Shown here piece after piece: positions 35,401 through 50,400 of a stretch of DNA of 64,000 bases. The notes below the pieces were generated by a model. The model was not told where the DNA came from. It did no database searches and was given only the letters and a program-made list of their open reading frames with translations. Position 1 is the first letter of the stretch, and every line of letters begins with the position of its first letter. The stretch covers positions 41,383,109 through 41,447,108 of the forward strand of contig CM068542.1 in assembly GCA_035048495.1 (NCBI GenBank), in the 5' to 3' direction. The position numbers and the translations under genes were made by a program. The DNA is from Euptelea pleiosperma (Eukaryota; Streptophyta; Magnoliopsida; Ranunculales; Eupteleaceae).

Positions 35401-38400
35401 ATCAACAAATAAATGAGTAGCCCCAATAGGTGACCGTTAATGTAACACGGGTATTTCTACATTGTTACCTTTATTACAGCATTAGTATATATAATAATTG
35501 TGGAGGTCAACTAGTGTAAGTTCAAGACACTAGTTCGACTTCGTCTTCTCTCTCTTGATTCTTCTCCTTCCTCTTTCCATCTCAAAATCCTAATTTACTT
35601 TACATGGTATCAAAGCATATGATCCATTAACTAAGATTTCCTTTTTTTCTTCTTGTTCTTTCCTTCTCTTCAATTTTTCTTTGTGATGAGAAATAATAAC
35701 CTAGGGTCTGGTTGTAAAATCCTAGGTTTTTCTATCTTTTGTCTTTCCTTTTCGTAGTGGTTCCTACCACCTATACTGTGTGTGGATGTGCAAGAGGTCA
35801 TTCATGCAAATTTGATGGGATAACCTTGCCCTCTATATGTGTATGTGTGTACCACAGATGAGAAATTGTTGCAACATAGTGTATTTTGTCTCTAAGGCCA
35901 GCAAGTTCCAATAAGTTGTCATGGCACATTTCCCAAGGTTGTCGTGACATGTTTCTCAAGGTCATCGTAAGTTTGTAACGTCTCTCGAAGGATAATGTGA
36001 CATGTTTCCCGAAACTGATATAACACATTTTCTAAGGTTGTCATGACATGTTTCCCAAGGTCCATCTTGAGAAAATCACAGGTATCAATTTCTCTCCCAC
36101 ACTTTCTAGAACAAATCGCAAGTGTTTAAATTTCTCTCCCTGGTTCTCCAGAGAAAATTGCAAGTGTTCATATTTCTATCTTGGACCCTCCAAAGTATAT
36201 CAAAGGTATCCAAGGAGAATCGCATGCTCTGGACTAAGTATAGGCGTTTGTGACCTAGCAGTTGGTAATGAAAACTAAACCTAGCATGTTGTCTTCTTTT
36301 GAGATACTTATGTCTCAGATGACCACCATTAAACTAAATGGGAGTAATTATGTACCTTGGTCTAAATTTGTACAAGTTTTTCTCACAGCTAGAGGAAAAC
36401 TCAGTTATTTGACTACAGAACAGCCTCCCAGGGAGGCCAGTGATTATGAAAAGTGGACTTGAGAAATGCTCTGATCATGACTTGGTTGTGGAACAGTATG
36501 CATCCACAAATATGTGTAAAATGCCAGGTTTTTGGTCGCAGCAAAAGAAATATGGATACAATTTGAGATGTGTATTTTGGTGAGAATAATTTTACGAGAG
36601 TGTATTAACTGTTTTATGAATTTTTTACTCTACAACAAGGTGATAAAAGTCCTGGTGAATATTATGCATGCACGAGGGGAATAATTGATTAGATGAACAT
36701 ATATCAGCCTATTATTACTGATCCAGAGATCCAACAAAGGCAATGAAAGGAGTATCAAGTTATGAAATTTCTTTCTAGCCTAAAGGTTGAATTTGAGCCT
36801 CTTCCAACTCAAATCCTTATTATCAAAGAGATCCCATCATTGACAGAAGTTTACTCTAGCCGTTAGCAGGTCTCCCTCTCTGCAACTAGTGCCACAACAA
36901 CTGATAATTCCACCTTGCAGCTTTGGATAATTTTCCTGTCTCGGGAATGTTGGTAGTCTTTATTTTCTCTATTTCATTGTAACTTGGGGTATTTCTTTGT
37001 CTTTCACCTCATTAATATAAATTGTGGGAAATCGAACTCCAAAGAATACACAATTTTCCCTTCTCCACTTTTCTCCTCTTCTCTCATCTGTCTCTTCTTC
37101 TCTTCTTTCTTAATCTTTTCTACTTTATTTTCCACTTTACTGATTTAATTTAAACCCTCGGTATGTGAAGTTTAGAACATGGTATGAGCAGGTACCTAGG
37201 GTGTTGTGTTTCGAACCCTAGGGCTGCCACAGGTGGTAGAACCACATGGTTGAGTTTTACGCCTAGGGAAAATCACAAAGTTTTTTTTGGTGTTGGGTTT
37301 ATTTCCCATTCGTACTGTTCACAAAGTACTTTTTTATTGCACTATTCATCATACTGTTCACTGTTCATAGAGTACTATTCATCGTACTGTCCACGGAGCA
37401 CTGTTCATCGTTACTATTCATAAGTATTGATCATAGGGCATGTTGCAAGTGTTTTTGGGGACTTCTAATGCAAACCCTAGGTTGAAATATGTTCACTGAT
37501 AGTTCGTTTGGTGATTCATCTGCCACATTTGGAGTGTAGTGGTATGTCACACATGGGTACCCATGGTGACCACCTAGGGTTGCAAGTTACCACAGTGAAG
37601 TTTGATGGGTCGAATTACCTTGAGTGGGCACAGTCTGCCCGTATGTATATCAGTGGACGTGGTAGGTTGGAGTACATTCATGACAAGGTGGTAGCACCGG
37701 CCTTAACCGATTCTACCTATGATAAGTGGGAAGCTGAAAACCTCATGGAGATATCATGATTGTTACATTCTATGCAGTCACACATTTGTCACCTCTCTTT
37801 CCTCTATGTTAGTTCCTACTAATCTTCAAGATGCCATCAGGACAAACGCATTTGGAGGTGGTCCAGAGATGGTCAATTTTTGGTCCACTCTTTTTACATG
37901 GCTTGGATTCAGCCTAGAAACTCCTATTTTCCGGCTTCCTTCTTCTAGGGCTCTAGGATCCCTTCCAAGATTGCTTTCTATTTTTTGGACTGTAGTTATG
38001 GACAAGACTCTGACAGTGGATCACTTGATTTCAAGAAGGATTACCATTGTCGATTTTGCTCGATGTGCAAACATTTGGGGGAATCGGTTAATCGCCTTCT
38101 TCTGCATTGTGATGTTACGAGAGTGGTTTGGTCTTCGTTTCTAGAGTTTGGGATGCCTTGGGTTCTGTCGGAAACCTTGTTGAATCTAGTCGATAGTTGG
38201 CATTCTCATGCCTTTTCTTCTAGAGGACCAGATTTGTGGCGTTTGTGATTTGTTGGGGCCTTTGGAAGGAGAGAAACAGTAGAGTCTTCGAAGGAAATGA
38301 AGAGGAGGTGGCCTTGGTTATTCTCAATATCAAGGGTCTTATGTTCTTTTGGTTCAAAGTCTTCAAACAGTGCGGTGGGCTCTTTTTTGAAGACTTTGTG

Positions 38401-41400
38401 TTTCGTTGGGATCTTATGTGTTCGAGAGAAGGCCGTTAGGGGGTTGTGTCTGATTTTATTTTTGTTTTTTCTTCTGTTGACTTTGTAGCTTTCGGAGGTC
38501 TCCCTCCTCGACCTATTGCTTTGTTTTGTTTCTCCGTTTGGTGTTTTGCCATTTAATAAATCTATACTTATCAAGAAAAAAAAAGCCAAGGAACGCTCTA
38601 TGCTGGTAGTGTTGCTGAAACATCTCCAGTCCAGTACTCATCCCGTCACATGTACGAGGTGATGGACCCGTGTGGTACCTCACCATGCGATCTTGCTACA
38701 CTGGTTGCTTTTAATTTGTATAGGGTACTTAGTCACCATTTTTAAAGAAGTGCAAGGCTGTGTTTGGTTTTCTACCAACCCTGAGGTAATCCTGCCCAAT
38801 TGGCATCAGTTTTTTGTAACTGGAATTGAACTAGACTGGATACATTTCAAAATTTTAAAAATACTAAATCAAGCACAAAAATGTTAAACTAAAGCTGACT
38901 GGATGGATTCAGGTGATAACAAGAACCTTGGAAGGTACTAGGGTGCACTCTGAGTTGTCTTTAGAATTGAATTATTATTTTATTTTCTATTTTTCAATTT
39001 TTGTTACAGACAAGAAAAGGAACTTGCATAGCTATGGAGAAACAAATTGAGTTCATTTAATCCCCACAGCCAAGTAAAGAATCTCCAGCCATAACTTAGC
39101 ACCAAAAACCTGAAAAAAGTTTCTCTTCAATTATGACCAGTAACACATCTTTGAAAGTGTTTCACATTGAAAGCTTTCAAACTCAGTTATTTCTTGCATC
39201 AATGTCAAACTGCCGCCATAATGAAACATCCAAGAGAAAGTAAACCTGATATAGGACACTTGCACACTCATCATAGATGGCAACCCAATCCCTCTTCGCA
39301 CCATCTGACTTTGGGTCAATTTTCTGAAGATATTCGGCTAATACCTGTAGGTAACAAATCACCAAAATACGCAAGTCAAAAGACAACTGCCAATTTGAAA
39401 TAAAGATATGACCAACTTATAAATGCAAGGACCAATAGATTCTTGCTGAAGCACATGATATATGTATTCCACCATAACATATTGACATTAGTTTTTTACC
39501 AATCTAATTGATGTGGACATTAGTTTATTTCCACGTAGTATTTTTCCTTCCTTTTCTTTCTGCTATCCTGTGCAATGCACAGGTTTCTTACTAGACTATT
39601 TCATGGCCTTAAGATGTTATCTAAATTGTATACGTTGGTAAGGTAAGGTCCAACATAGCCATCTTAATATAAATCAATTGTAGTGCATCAAAGCACGCTT
39701 GTATAGTTCAAAACAACTTGCATCGTATAATCATATTCATCCAACTGCTGCTCAAGTTGGTATAGCATAGAATGATTGGGCTGGTGGTAAGTTATAGTAA
39801 ATTGGGTTAACTCTCATCAAAGAAAGTCCCACATATCTGCAAATCCTAAGTTATGGTAGGTTGAGTTAAGTTGGTTGCAGAAGCATCCCTCTTTCCATCA
39901 AGTGGTTTCAATGTACCTCACATCTAATCAAAACTTTCACAACAGAAGCCCAAAATAGAACAATTACTGTTCCAAAAAGGAACTGAAATTGACCGATTGA
40001 AATTTGCTTAAAGAGGCCATTTTAATTAAAAAAAACAACTTATTTCACAAGAAAATATAACCAATTCCTTAAAAACAATAATGAAAAGTAAAAAACAAAA
40101 GGCATTTTGGGGGTGTTGGGTAATGGACCCAAATTCATTCTAGATTAAAGTAAAATCGAAATTCTGCATAGCTTAAAACATATGCCAGTCTATTCTAGAT
40201 TAAAATAAAGCCTCCCTGCAAAAGTCGCCCTCATGGGGAATAAAGTTTCACAAGCCAGGACACATAGTCTTGCCCTAAGCAGAATTCTATTCAGAATAAA
40301 CTTGTGGCTGATACCAAACACCTCCTACAGCTACTTGGCAACCAAAAACTGAACTAAACTTCCAAACAAAGCTCAGGTGCCAACAAAAATGAGCTATCAA
40401 ATCAACATAAATAAGAAAACTAAGTCTGCATGATAGCTAAATATATATATATAACTAGAAAAGCAAAATAGTCTGCAAAACATGTCTTGCTCATGTAAAA
40501 TACAGAAAATCCAAAAACATGGTTGACAAACAGTTCAAGTAGTAAGCAGCATCTTGGAGGGTAAATGGCGCCTTTCATCATATACTTCATGGTAGCAACG
40601 AAGGCTTTTGTTTTACTTCTCATTCAATCATATTGCCAACCCATTAGCACAGAATGGAATAAATAGAGATACTCCATACAAAGTGTACTCTCTTGCTTAA
40701 TCTTTGTTTTCTTTCCCTTTTCTTAAATAAGTTGTTTATCACTTTTCAAAAAGAAAAAAAAGGAGGGTGTCAAAATATCTCCAAGTTGGTACCAATGGAA
40801 AGGTCATTGAATAACCTCTCTAACAAGCCTAAGATCGCATGATTCTAAGGCTAATAAGGCAGATATGACTAAAGTTGTAGTGAGGAAGGTATGACAGTAG
40901 TATTGATAAGGTATAAGGGTGTGATAATGGGAATAGATGAAAGGGTCTGATGACTATGATTTCATAAATAATAATTCAATCACCGCTCACCTCCTCAAGT
41001 TAAATGGGCTGCTTGTTGAAACCCTAGCTTTGATACCCTGTAGCTTTGACAAGGTCAGAATACTGGATATCTGTTCCAGTGGATTTCAGTGGAATGTTGG
41101 TGTTAATTTTAGGCAAAAACAAAAGAGAGATACATAGAAATTACAATGAGAGGCAAAAACGAAGGACTCCCATTCTACAATCAGATAAGAGTGTGATGGA
41201 ATCACTCAACCACGAGATATTATCACTCCTCCAAGACAAATCACTCTCCCAAGTAAGGCATCTCACAAAGCAATTTGTATATCATACCCAAAACAATGAA
41301 CTAAACAAAACTCTCTGTATGAAAAATAGGAGATTACATCTATACTTGTAGAATTCTCTAATCCCAAATTCCCTAATTCTAAAACTATAATAGAAAACAT

Positions 41401-44400
41401 CCCACTCAAATTCAAGTACTTTCTAAACTTCTCCATCACAAGAAGAAATAAATCTTAGCTAAATAAGTAATAAATCCTAATCTAAATCTTGTGGGGTCCA
41501 CCAAATGAGTCATGGGCCATTAGCTCGTATAATTTGATTCTATGAGAGTTGGCATCACCACAATAGGATGCTCCTACGTCAAACCCTCCCAGTTAAAAAG
41601 AATTCACCCCCAAATTCATATATAGATATTGTACCCTGCTCTTTTGTCAGATACAGTACTTAGAGTATTTGATCTTCTTAAACCTCTTCTTCCGCATCAT
41701 CTAAGTGGAAGTTGAAACATGTATCTTGATCCATCCAACCTTCAAATGATTATTCACGCGTGAACATCAATTGGAGGTGTTTGTTGACTCCAATAAAATC
41801 ATATGGGGGTATCGAAATTTCTTAGAGTCATCGATGCAATCTAGTTGTCCTCAAATTATGACAACAAATCTTCAGAAATCAACCGACATACTTTCAACCT
41901 CCAACATTTTTGCAGGTGATTGATTGATGGTTGTAATTTCAACGCGCGTCTTTGTGGAAGATTTGATTTCTTCACTTCCTCACAATCATCATCAAGCACA
42001 ACCACCATCTATTGACGCTCTTCAATGGGTTTAGTAGTAGGGCTTGAATAAACTCCTTGAACTTCTTTTGCAACTGGAGCATCAGTGGAGTAATTTTTCG
42101 AGAAATTTTGGCGTTGGACACTTTATTATTTGATTGATAGGCTCCTCGGACCGTCTTTCGCTGTCGAGCAAAAAAGTTTTTGAGGTTGACATCGATGCAT
42201 GTCACATAATCCTTCTAATTCCATAACTCACTCACATGAGCTACATACTAATTATCAATTCATCTTGATTAACCTTTGTCAAATAACTGCCATGCTTTCA
42301 ATAAAGTCTCTTCCAACTATAGTGGACGGGTTTGATTGCTCTTACCTGGCTTGGGCTCTTATAGGTGTAAATCTCCTCTTATTTCCACGTTGGATCTAAT
42401 GGACCTAGGCTTGTGGACTTCAGGCTTGTGGGTGCAGTGGAACTAGGGTTTGGCATCAAGGGTTATGCCTTAACTCTGGCTTAAGCCCACAAATTAATAA
42501 TGAATGGGTGTGATCTCTTTCATTTTAAACCTACTTAAGAGGTTGTCTTCAACTTCTTGACACGTTAGAAGTGGGAGTTAGGGTTTTGGAGGAACCCAAA
42601 CCAAAACTTGTTGGTTTATGTGCAGTTGACCTCAAGACTCCGATCAAATGATAACTAGATGCCGATGGAAAATTCACTGTTTGAAAACTCAAAAAGGTTG
42701 GGGACAATTGTAGCGTAAATGGTGTGTTTTTCGGCATCATGGCGCAACTATTTACTTTAGTCAAGGTTGCAATGTAACTCAAAACGACATGGTTCAACGA
42801 TTGTGCGGTCTCTGGCGATGGTACAAATCTGAAGATGGACAGGAGCAGCAATAGTTGTGATCAAGGAAATAAATTTCGGTTTCGAGGTTTATTTCGACCA
42901 GCTCGGAAATGGAAATATTTCGACCAGTGTGGAAATAATACATTTTCGTGGAAATGATGGAAATAATGCGGAAATGATGGAAATATTATAGAAATGTTTG
43001 TAGAAAGTATGGGAAATGATAAAAACAAGCCTAAAAACACTCATAAACTATCAAACCATAATATACAACCATATGTAGTGTGGAAATGAATAACCATAGC
43101 GGTCTATAATGGATTGGTCTTCTATATATATATATATGGAAATGGGTTAAATGATCAAATATGGGATTTGTGGTGCTCAAATGGGACATTTCCTACCTTC
43201 GATCAAAATGTTTCTATTGATGTCGAAACATTTCGACCAAAATAATACATATTTACACTGTCAAATGACCGAAATTTACTGTTAACACGAAATATTTCGA
43301 CATGTATGGAAACATTTCATGTATGTATTCTTTCCTGTCGATAACCTAGAAAATAGAAATATTTCGCGAAATATTTCGTTAATTTCGGGAAATTTATTTC
43401 CTTGGTTGTGATTAAAGGCGTCGGTTGTGCTGTTCATTGCAACTATGATGCTTCCCGATAGACTTGACTCTCCTTCACTTTTAAATCCTCTCGTTGTATA
43501 GATCACCTCCTCCTACACTATACTTCGCCCAGAATCTTTCATTACGAAGAAAATTGAAGATTTATTTGCGGCAATGAAGTAGAGATTGCTGATGGCCAGC
43601 TGATGATGCCAATCAGATCTAGTAGGTCAGTCTAATGGATGTGGTGGCAACAAATGTGGAGCGATAAAGATTTGGCTGTGGTAGAGAAAAAGCTGTCACA
43701 ACAAATGACATTTGACACAAAACTTGGTCTAATAGCAAAACCGATGTAGAACGAAGGACCCCTATTTGTTTTTTTTTTTATCGGTAAACGAAGGACCCCT
43801 ATTCTACAATTGAATAAGAGGGTGATTGAATCACTCCGACACAAGAAGGATTCACTCTTCCAAGCAAGGCATCCCATCAATTTGGATATCACACCCAATA
43901 CAATGAACTAAACAAAAATATCTATATGAAAATAGAAGATTAAATATATATTTATAGAACTCTCTAATACTAAATTTCCTAATTCTAATCAAACTAAGAT
44001 AGCAAATATACTACTTTTTTTTATAAGAGTAGAAAATATATTACTACAATTCAATTACTTTCCTTTCCGGATTTCTTTTAATGGAGAAGGTTAGCTTATC
44101 ACCATCACATGAAGAAACAAAACTTAGTTAAATAATCCAAATCTAAATCTTGTGGGGTCCTTATAGAGTGCATGGGCCTTGATCTCCTCTTCTTTGATTC
44201 TAGACGACCTGTACAACCACAATACGATGCTCTCGCATTAAAAAATTCTGTTACAACTGACACACATTCAGCCTAGAAACAAAGCAGACAAGAAGAAATA
44301 CAGATCATACAAAATCCATACATAGGTATCGATTTAGGCTAAGGTGCAGTGCATGAAAGGTGGAATTATCTAGTCGTACTTATGAGTCAATATCCAAAGC

Positions 44401-47400
44401 TAACATATAGAAAGAATGATAACTCTGATCATTGCCAAGAATAAGTAAAAATAATCAAGAGAACGTGTCTATAGGGTTGAGATATAGCATTATTAATGGC
44501 AAGAAAAGGTAAATTTAACGAAATAATAGAACGTTTTCACCAATAAAAGGAAATAACAAAATATATAATATCTTACTTAGGAATCTTTGCAAATTTAAAT
44601 TACTAACCCTCAGGTTTTTCAGATCAATATCAAAAAGATCCTTGAGACCAGGTCTTTGTACTTTAATCACGACTTCCTGGTCCTTCAACCTTGCACGATG
44701 CACCTGGCCTGCGGAGAAAAATACAATATTCAGAAATTCCAATTATTTTACATGAAAATTAGCCATAAAAAAAAAGAGTGAACCTAGGGTAATTGGCTGT
44801 TTGAATGTAGTTCCTTGTCCCACAACATCTAAAATTAAACTAAGATACCCAGACTAGCAGCAGCGATTGGCTCGTAGTCAAATCGATCAAAAGTGGCATC
44901 TAAGGGAGCTCCAAGCTCTTCTTCAATTATAGAGACAACAGTGTCTGATGGGAATGGAGGAACTTGGTCCTAAGAGAGAGAGAGAGAGTAAAACATAAGC
45001 AGGAACAGTATAATGAACATGGAAAACAATAACTAATGCAAGTTTTTGAAACTCAAGACCAACTATAGAATGAGCTCAACTTATGCTGTTATGTACCTCA
45101 CTGGTGCTAGCATAAAAGGATATTAAATTCCAATGTAGCCAAAACAGCATTGCTTTTGCAAGCACTTCACTAAACAATGACCCATCTGATAAAATGAGCA
45201 CAATATTATGCAGTTACATTACTTGATGTGTCACATACATTTCATTTGTGTCGCCAAATATTGAGTATAGATGCATTCCTAATAAGATCATGGATTGATA
45301 GCATAGATATAGGAAGATGTAGTTTTTCTTTTTAGTCTCTCGAAGGCATTTTAGCCACTCCAAAATGTTGCCTATGTAATATTGTAAGGGGGCTCAAGCC
45401 CCATTTGTTATGTTGAAATATCACTTTATTCTTTCCAACAACTTCTCTCTTTCCTTAATCTCATGTTGTTGCAATCATTATATTTACATGGTATCAGAGA
45501 AAGATCGGACACATCAAAGATCTACATCCATCGCTTCAGGTTCTTGTTATTCTTCTCTAAACTCCTTTGCAAATCTCTCCACTTCTTCTCATTTTACTGA
45601 TAATCATTCTTCTTTTTGCACTGCAACCCTGGATCTACGTGCCTTATAACCTGCGCAAACATCTTGTGTTTTTATCTCAAAAATTACATTTTTTTTCTAG
45701 TTTCTCCTATGCATGGATCTTGGTAGACTGTAAACTCAAACAACCGTAACTTGAAATGGAATGCACTTGGTCAACACATTCAGTAAGGGGTATCAAAGCA
45801 TAATCAGTATCAGAGTTAATCATTGCACCATCAAGACTTGAAGGCTTCTGAAGATACACCAAGTTTTGGAAGATACAAAAAAAGGACTTCATCATCATCA
45901 CCATTCCTTACCCCAACTAATTGTAGCAATGTACATGGAGATTAACTGTACAAGGAAAAAGAACGAATCGTGAAAAGTGTCCACAATTCCCAGTTTTATT
46001 TCACCAATAAAGGTACAATTCCAGGAATACCCATGGTTACATATGAAGACATATAAAGACCAATAAAAGGGCAACGCATAAATAAAACCCATAAAGCCAT
46101 AACAAATACATATGTTATCACTCCCCCTCAAGTTGGTGCGTAGATATTTGTCATGCCCAACTTGCATAAAAACTCAACCAAACATGCTTTGGTAACACCC
46201 TTAGTAAGGATGTATGTCAATTGACCTGCTGATTTCACAAATGGAACACAAATCTGACCAGTGTGAAGTGGCGATCTACCTCAATGTGCTTTGTCCAATC
46301 ATGTTGTACCGAGTTGTGAGTGTTGTTGGAGAGTGTTGTTTGGTTGTGTGGCCAGCACTCCACCTCTGTTAGACCCATGGACCCTTTGATATACATTTTT
46401 ACGCCTCCTTCTAACAGCTTAAGCTTTTAGAGTAAAGTGGTAGTCAACATGGTATTAGAGTAGCAGATCCTAGTAGGTCGTAGGTTCGAGTCCCCGACAA
46501 AGTGCTAAAGGGGGGTGTTGTTGGAGAGTGTTGTTTGGCTGTGTGGCTAGCACTCCACCTCTGTTAAACCCGTGGACCCTTTGATATACATTGTTACGCC
46601 TCCTTCTAACAGCTTAAGCTTTTAGAGTAAAGTGGCAGTCAACAAGGAGCAATGTTGATAGCAGTCTTGTTATCGTAGAAAAGGCTCATTGGGCTTGGTG
46701 TATCAAATCCAAGTTCCTGCAATAACAACCAAAAAGATTCACACACACCATGTGACATCGCCCTATATTCCTCTTCAGTACTAGATCTCACAACCACACT
46801 GTTTCGTGCTCCTCCAGGTTAGAAGGTTTCCACCCACAAAAGTGCAATAACCAGAGGTAGACTGGCAATCAGATATCGAACCTGACCAATCAACATCTGT
46901 ATGTATCTCTATTCTTAAGTGTCCATGCCCAAAGAACAATAAAATCTTCCTGGAGCCAACTTTTGGTAACGAAGGATCCTGAAGGTAGCTTCAAGGTGAG
47001 TGGTCCTTGGGGCATGCATGTACTGACTAACCACGATATGCAATGTCTGGACGGGTGAGGGACAAATATATCAACTTCCCCACTAGCCTCTGGAATTGTC
47101 TTGCATCACTCAGGAGCTCCCCATGCTCTCCATTCAAGCTATGGTTCTGTTCAATAAGGGTATCTGCTAGTTGGGCCCCAAGTTTCCCTGTTTGTTGGAG
47201 AAGGTCTAACACATACTTCCACTAACAAATAAATATTACCTTATGAGATCAGGCTACCTCGATTCCCAGATTGTACTTCAATGCACCTAGGTCTTTGATC
47301 TGAAATTGAGTGCCTAAGTACTTTTTGAGATGTTGGAATTCTTCCTTACTGTTTCCAATAACAACAATATCGTCCACATGTAAAGTCAACGTTATGATAC

Positions 47401-50400
47401 TAACATGTGACCTATTAACAAATAAGTGTGATTGATTTGACTTTTATAACTCTACTAAAGCGCTCAAACCATGCTCTGAGAGACTATTTCAAGCCATACA
47501 AGAAGAGGTATCCGTGAAGAAATGCATTCATCACATAAGCTAGTACAACGGCCATGAGTAATTTGCTACAACATAAAGGATAACTCTAATGGAATTCATA
47601 TTTGCCACAGGTGCAAAAAACTCCTAATAGTCAATCCCAAAGCTCTGTGTAGCCTTTTGCAACAAATGTGGCTTTATATCTCTTAATTGTCCCGCCAGCT
47701 TTGTACTTCACCATGAACACCAACTTGCATCCAACCGGTTTCTTTCCTGGAGGTAGAGTAACCACCCATCGTGTCTAATTTCTTTCTAAGGCCTCTATTT
47801 CATCCAACATAGCTTGTCTCCATTCAGGTTTGGATAATGCATCTGCAACACTAGAGGGGAAAGAAACAGATACTACAAATGACCAATAAGTATTAGACAA
47901 TGACTATTGTGTGACAAAATTAGACAGAGGATGTTGAGTGCAATCTTGCTTGCCTTTACGAACGACAATCGGTAAACTAAGATCATCAACAACAAGGACA
48001 TCCATAAACTCAAAATAAGAATCAGATGTGTCGTTACCTGACTCAGATTGGGCTATTGGCAGTGGAGGATTGGCCGGTGGGCAATTTCTCCTCATATACA
48101 CCTTCGAGTGAACCCAGATGGTAACATTTATAGCCCTTCTGAGATGATGGATATCCAAGAAAGATGCACTTAAGCACCTTAGGGTCAAGTTTAGATCGTT
48201 TTCCACAATGTACATGGACAAAGCAAACACATCCAAATACCATTGCTTCAACAAGAAAGGATGCTTGTCCAAGACATAGCACATCAATTGAAGTTTGGTA
48301 TTCTAATACGCTGGAGGGCCTACGATTATTAAGATAAGATGCTGTAAGAACTGCTTCAAACCACAAATTCTTAGGAAAATTCATACTGAACAAGACAGTG
48401 CGACAAACCTCAAGAATGTGACAAAGTTTCCTTTCAAACACACCGTTCTGTTGAGGTGTTCCAACACAAGTAATTTGGTGTTCTATCCCATATACAATGA
48501 AATTATATTGTAACCCAGATTCTATGTACTCACCCCCATTATTGGAACGCTTCAGAGATGTGTCAAACTGAGTACAAACCATCTTATAAAAACTTTTGAA
48601 ACTTTGAAACACTTCATCCTTCAATTTCAAAAGGTAAACCAAAGTATTACGAGTATAGCCATCCACAAATACCACAAAATAGCGTAACTAAACAAAGAAG
48701 TACTGGGTGCAGGACTCCACACATCATAATGAACAATTTCAAATGAAGCACTAGTTTTATTTCTATTCAATGGAAATGAAATACGACAACGTTTAGTATA
48801 CTGATAAACATCACACTGTAAGGTTAACCTAGTGGAATTAAATAAACTAGAAAATAAAAGGATCAAAGATTGAAAAGACATATGACAAAGACGATAATGC
48901 CACCGCACTATGTGATCTTTATTACTACTGGAACTAAGGGACTGGCACGCAACACTTGGTGATTCGGTGTTTACAATGAAATATAACTCATTGGCTTCAC
49001 GACCACGACCAATTGTCTTCCTGAGGTCGGATCCTAAAAAACACAATTGAGTGAGAAAGAAGGTAATACTATGGTTAAGATTTCTAGAAAGGAAATTAAC
49101 TGGTAATAAATTTGTAAATAAAGTAATAACGGGGGAAAGGGAGAGATTTTTAAGAGCCTTAATCTCCCCCTTACCATAAACTGAAGAAAGAGATCCCTCA
49201 GCTACTCGGACTTTCTCTCTACCATAACAAAAAGCATATGTAGAAAACAACGATGACATCTTAAAGGCACCAGAGTCAACGATCAATGACAGGTAATTGG
49301 GTGAGAGACGGGAGACCTGATGAGCAGATGCATTGATACCTTACTGAACAAATGTAGTAGGTGGCCATATCTCTAACTATGACATCATCCGACGTAGACT
49401 AGCTAACTCTTGCTAAATAGTAGCCATGTCCTGTAGAGGAGCACTAGATGTGCTCGAACCCACTAAGGCAACTGAATATGAACCTGTTGTAATAGAAGTG
49501 TGCTATTGAACCCTCCAGGTTTAGGAAACCTGGCTGGTCGACCCACCAAGTCTCAACATGTCTCTTTCGTGTGGGGTGCAAACGCATTGAGTGCAGTTCA
49601 ACTTATTGCAATCATCCTGACCATTTCTACCCCAAAAGTTCTTCCAACTACCCCTATTGCCTTTCTGAATCGTAGTGGATAAAGCAAGGGTTGATCGTTA
49701 GACAGTAGATGTCCTGTTATTCTGACTCTTCATGGTTGTATGTCGACTATCTTTACTTTGAATAACTGCATAGGCCTGATTGAGTGATGGAAGATCCTCT
49801 TTACTCGGAATCTGAACTCATATGAACTCGAATGTGAAGTTCAAACCTGCCAAGAACTCAAAAATATATGCAATCGTTGGCACTTCGGTTGGTAGGACCG
49901 ATAGTGATCAAAGTCCTCCCGCATACTCCTCAAAGAAGCAAAGAATATAGCCAAAGATTTCGCCCCTTGACGACGATGGCCAATATCTTGGCTTAACTAA
50001 TAAACATGGGTAGAGTTCTTACCTAGGAATATGTCTGAGTAACAACATCCCAGACCTACTGTGTGGTCTTCAAAAATAGAAAACATCTACTAATTTCTAG
50101 ATGCATAGAATTCAGAACCCATGATATTATAGTCCAATTTTCTGCTCCCCACTTCTCATAGCCAGACATGTTCTCGTCAGGAACTGGGATCCTCCTATTG
50201 ATGTATCCCATCCTACCTTTACCATCAATGAACATTTTTGCCGACTGAGACCACTCTAAGAAATTAAAGTCATTTAACTCCACCATTGTGATGGACATAT
50301 TAGGGTTGAACATCGATCCTGGCCTACCCAAATCCCCAAGTGGGTTACTACTACTCATCTCCACAACGCTACTACTATTAGAGGACATTATTCCATCCAT

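Larger units (their letters stand above)
43748..44255 (-). repeat. LTR-like repeat, right copy
   Basis: Paralogue of 41155-41597. It carries two poly(T) micro-insertions (43767-43786 and 44015-44030), each with a target-site duplication that the left copy lacks. Confidence 0.5.

Noticed and set aside
46450..46515. tRNA gene suggested by ggttcgagtcc
   Set aside because: It lies between the two repeats of TRIM C and no tRNA fold is apparent.
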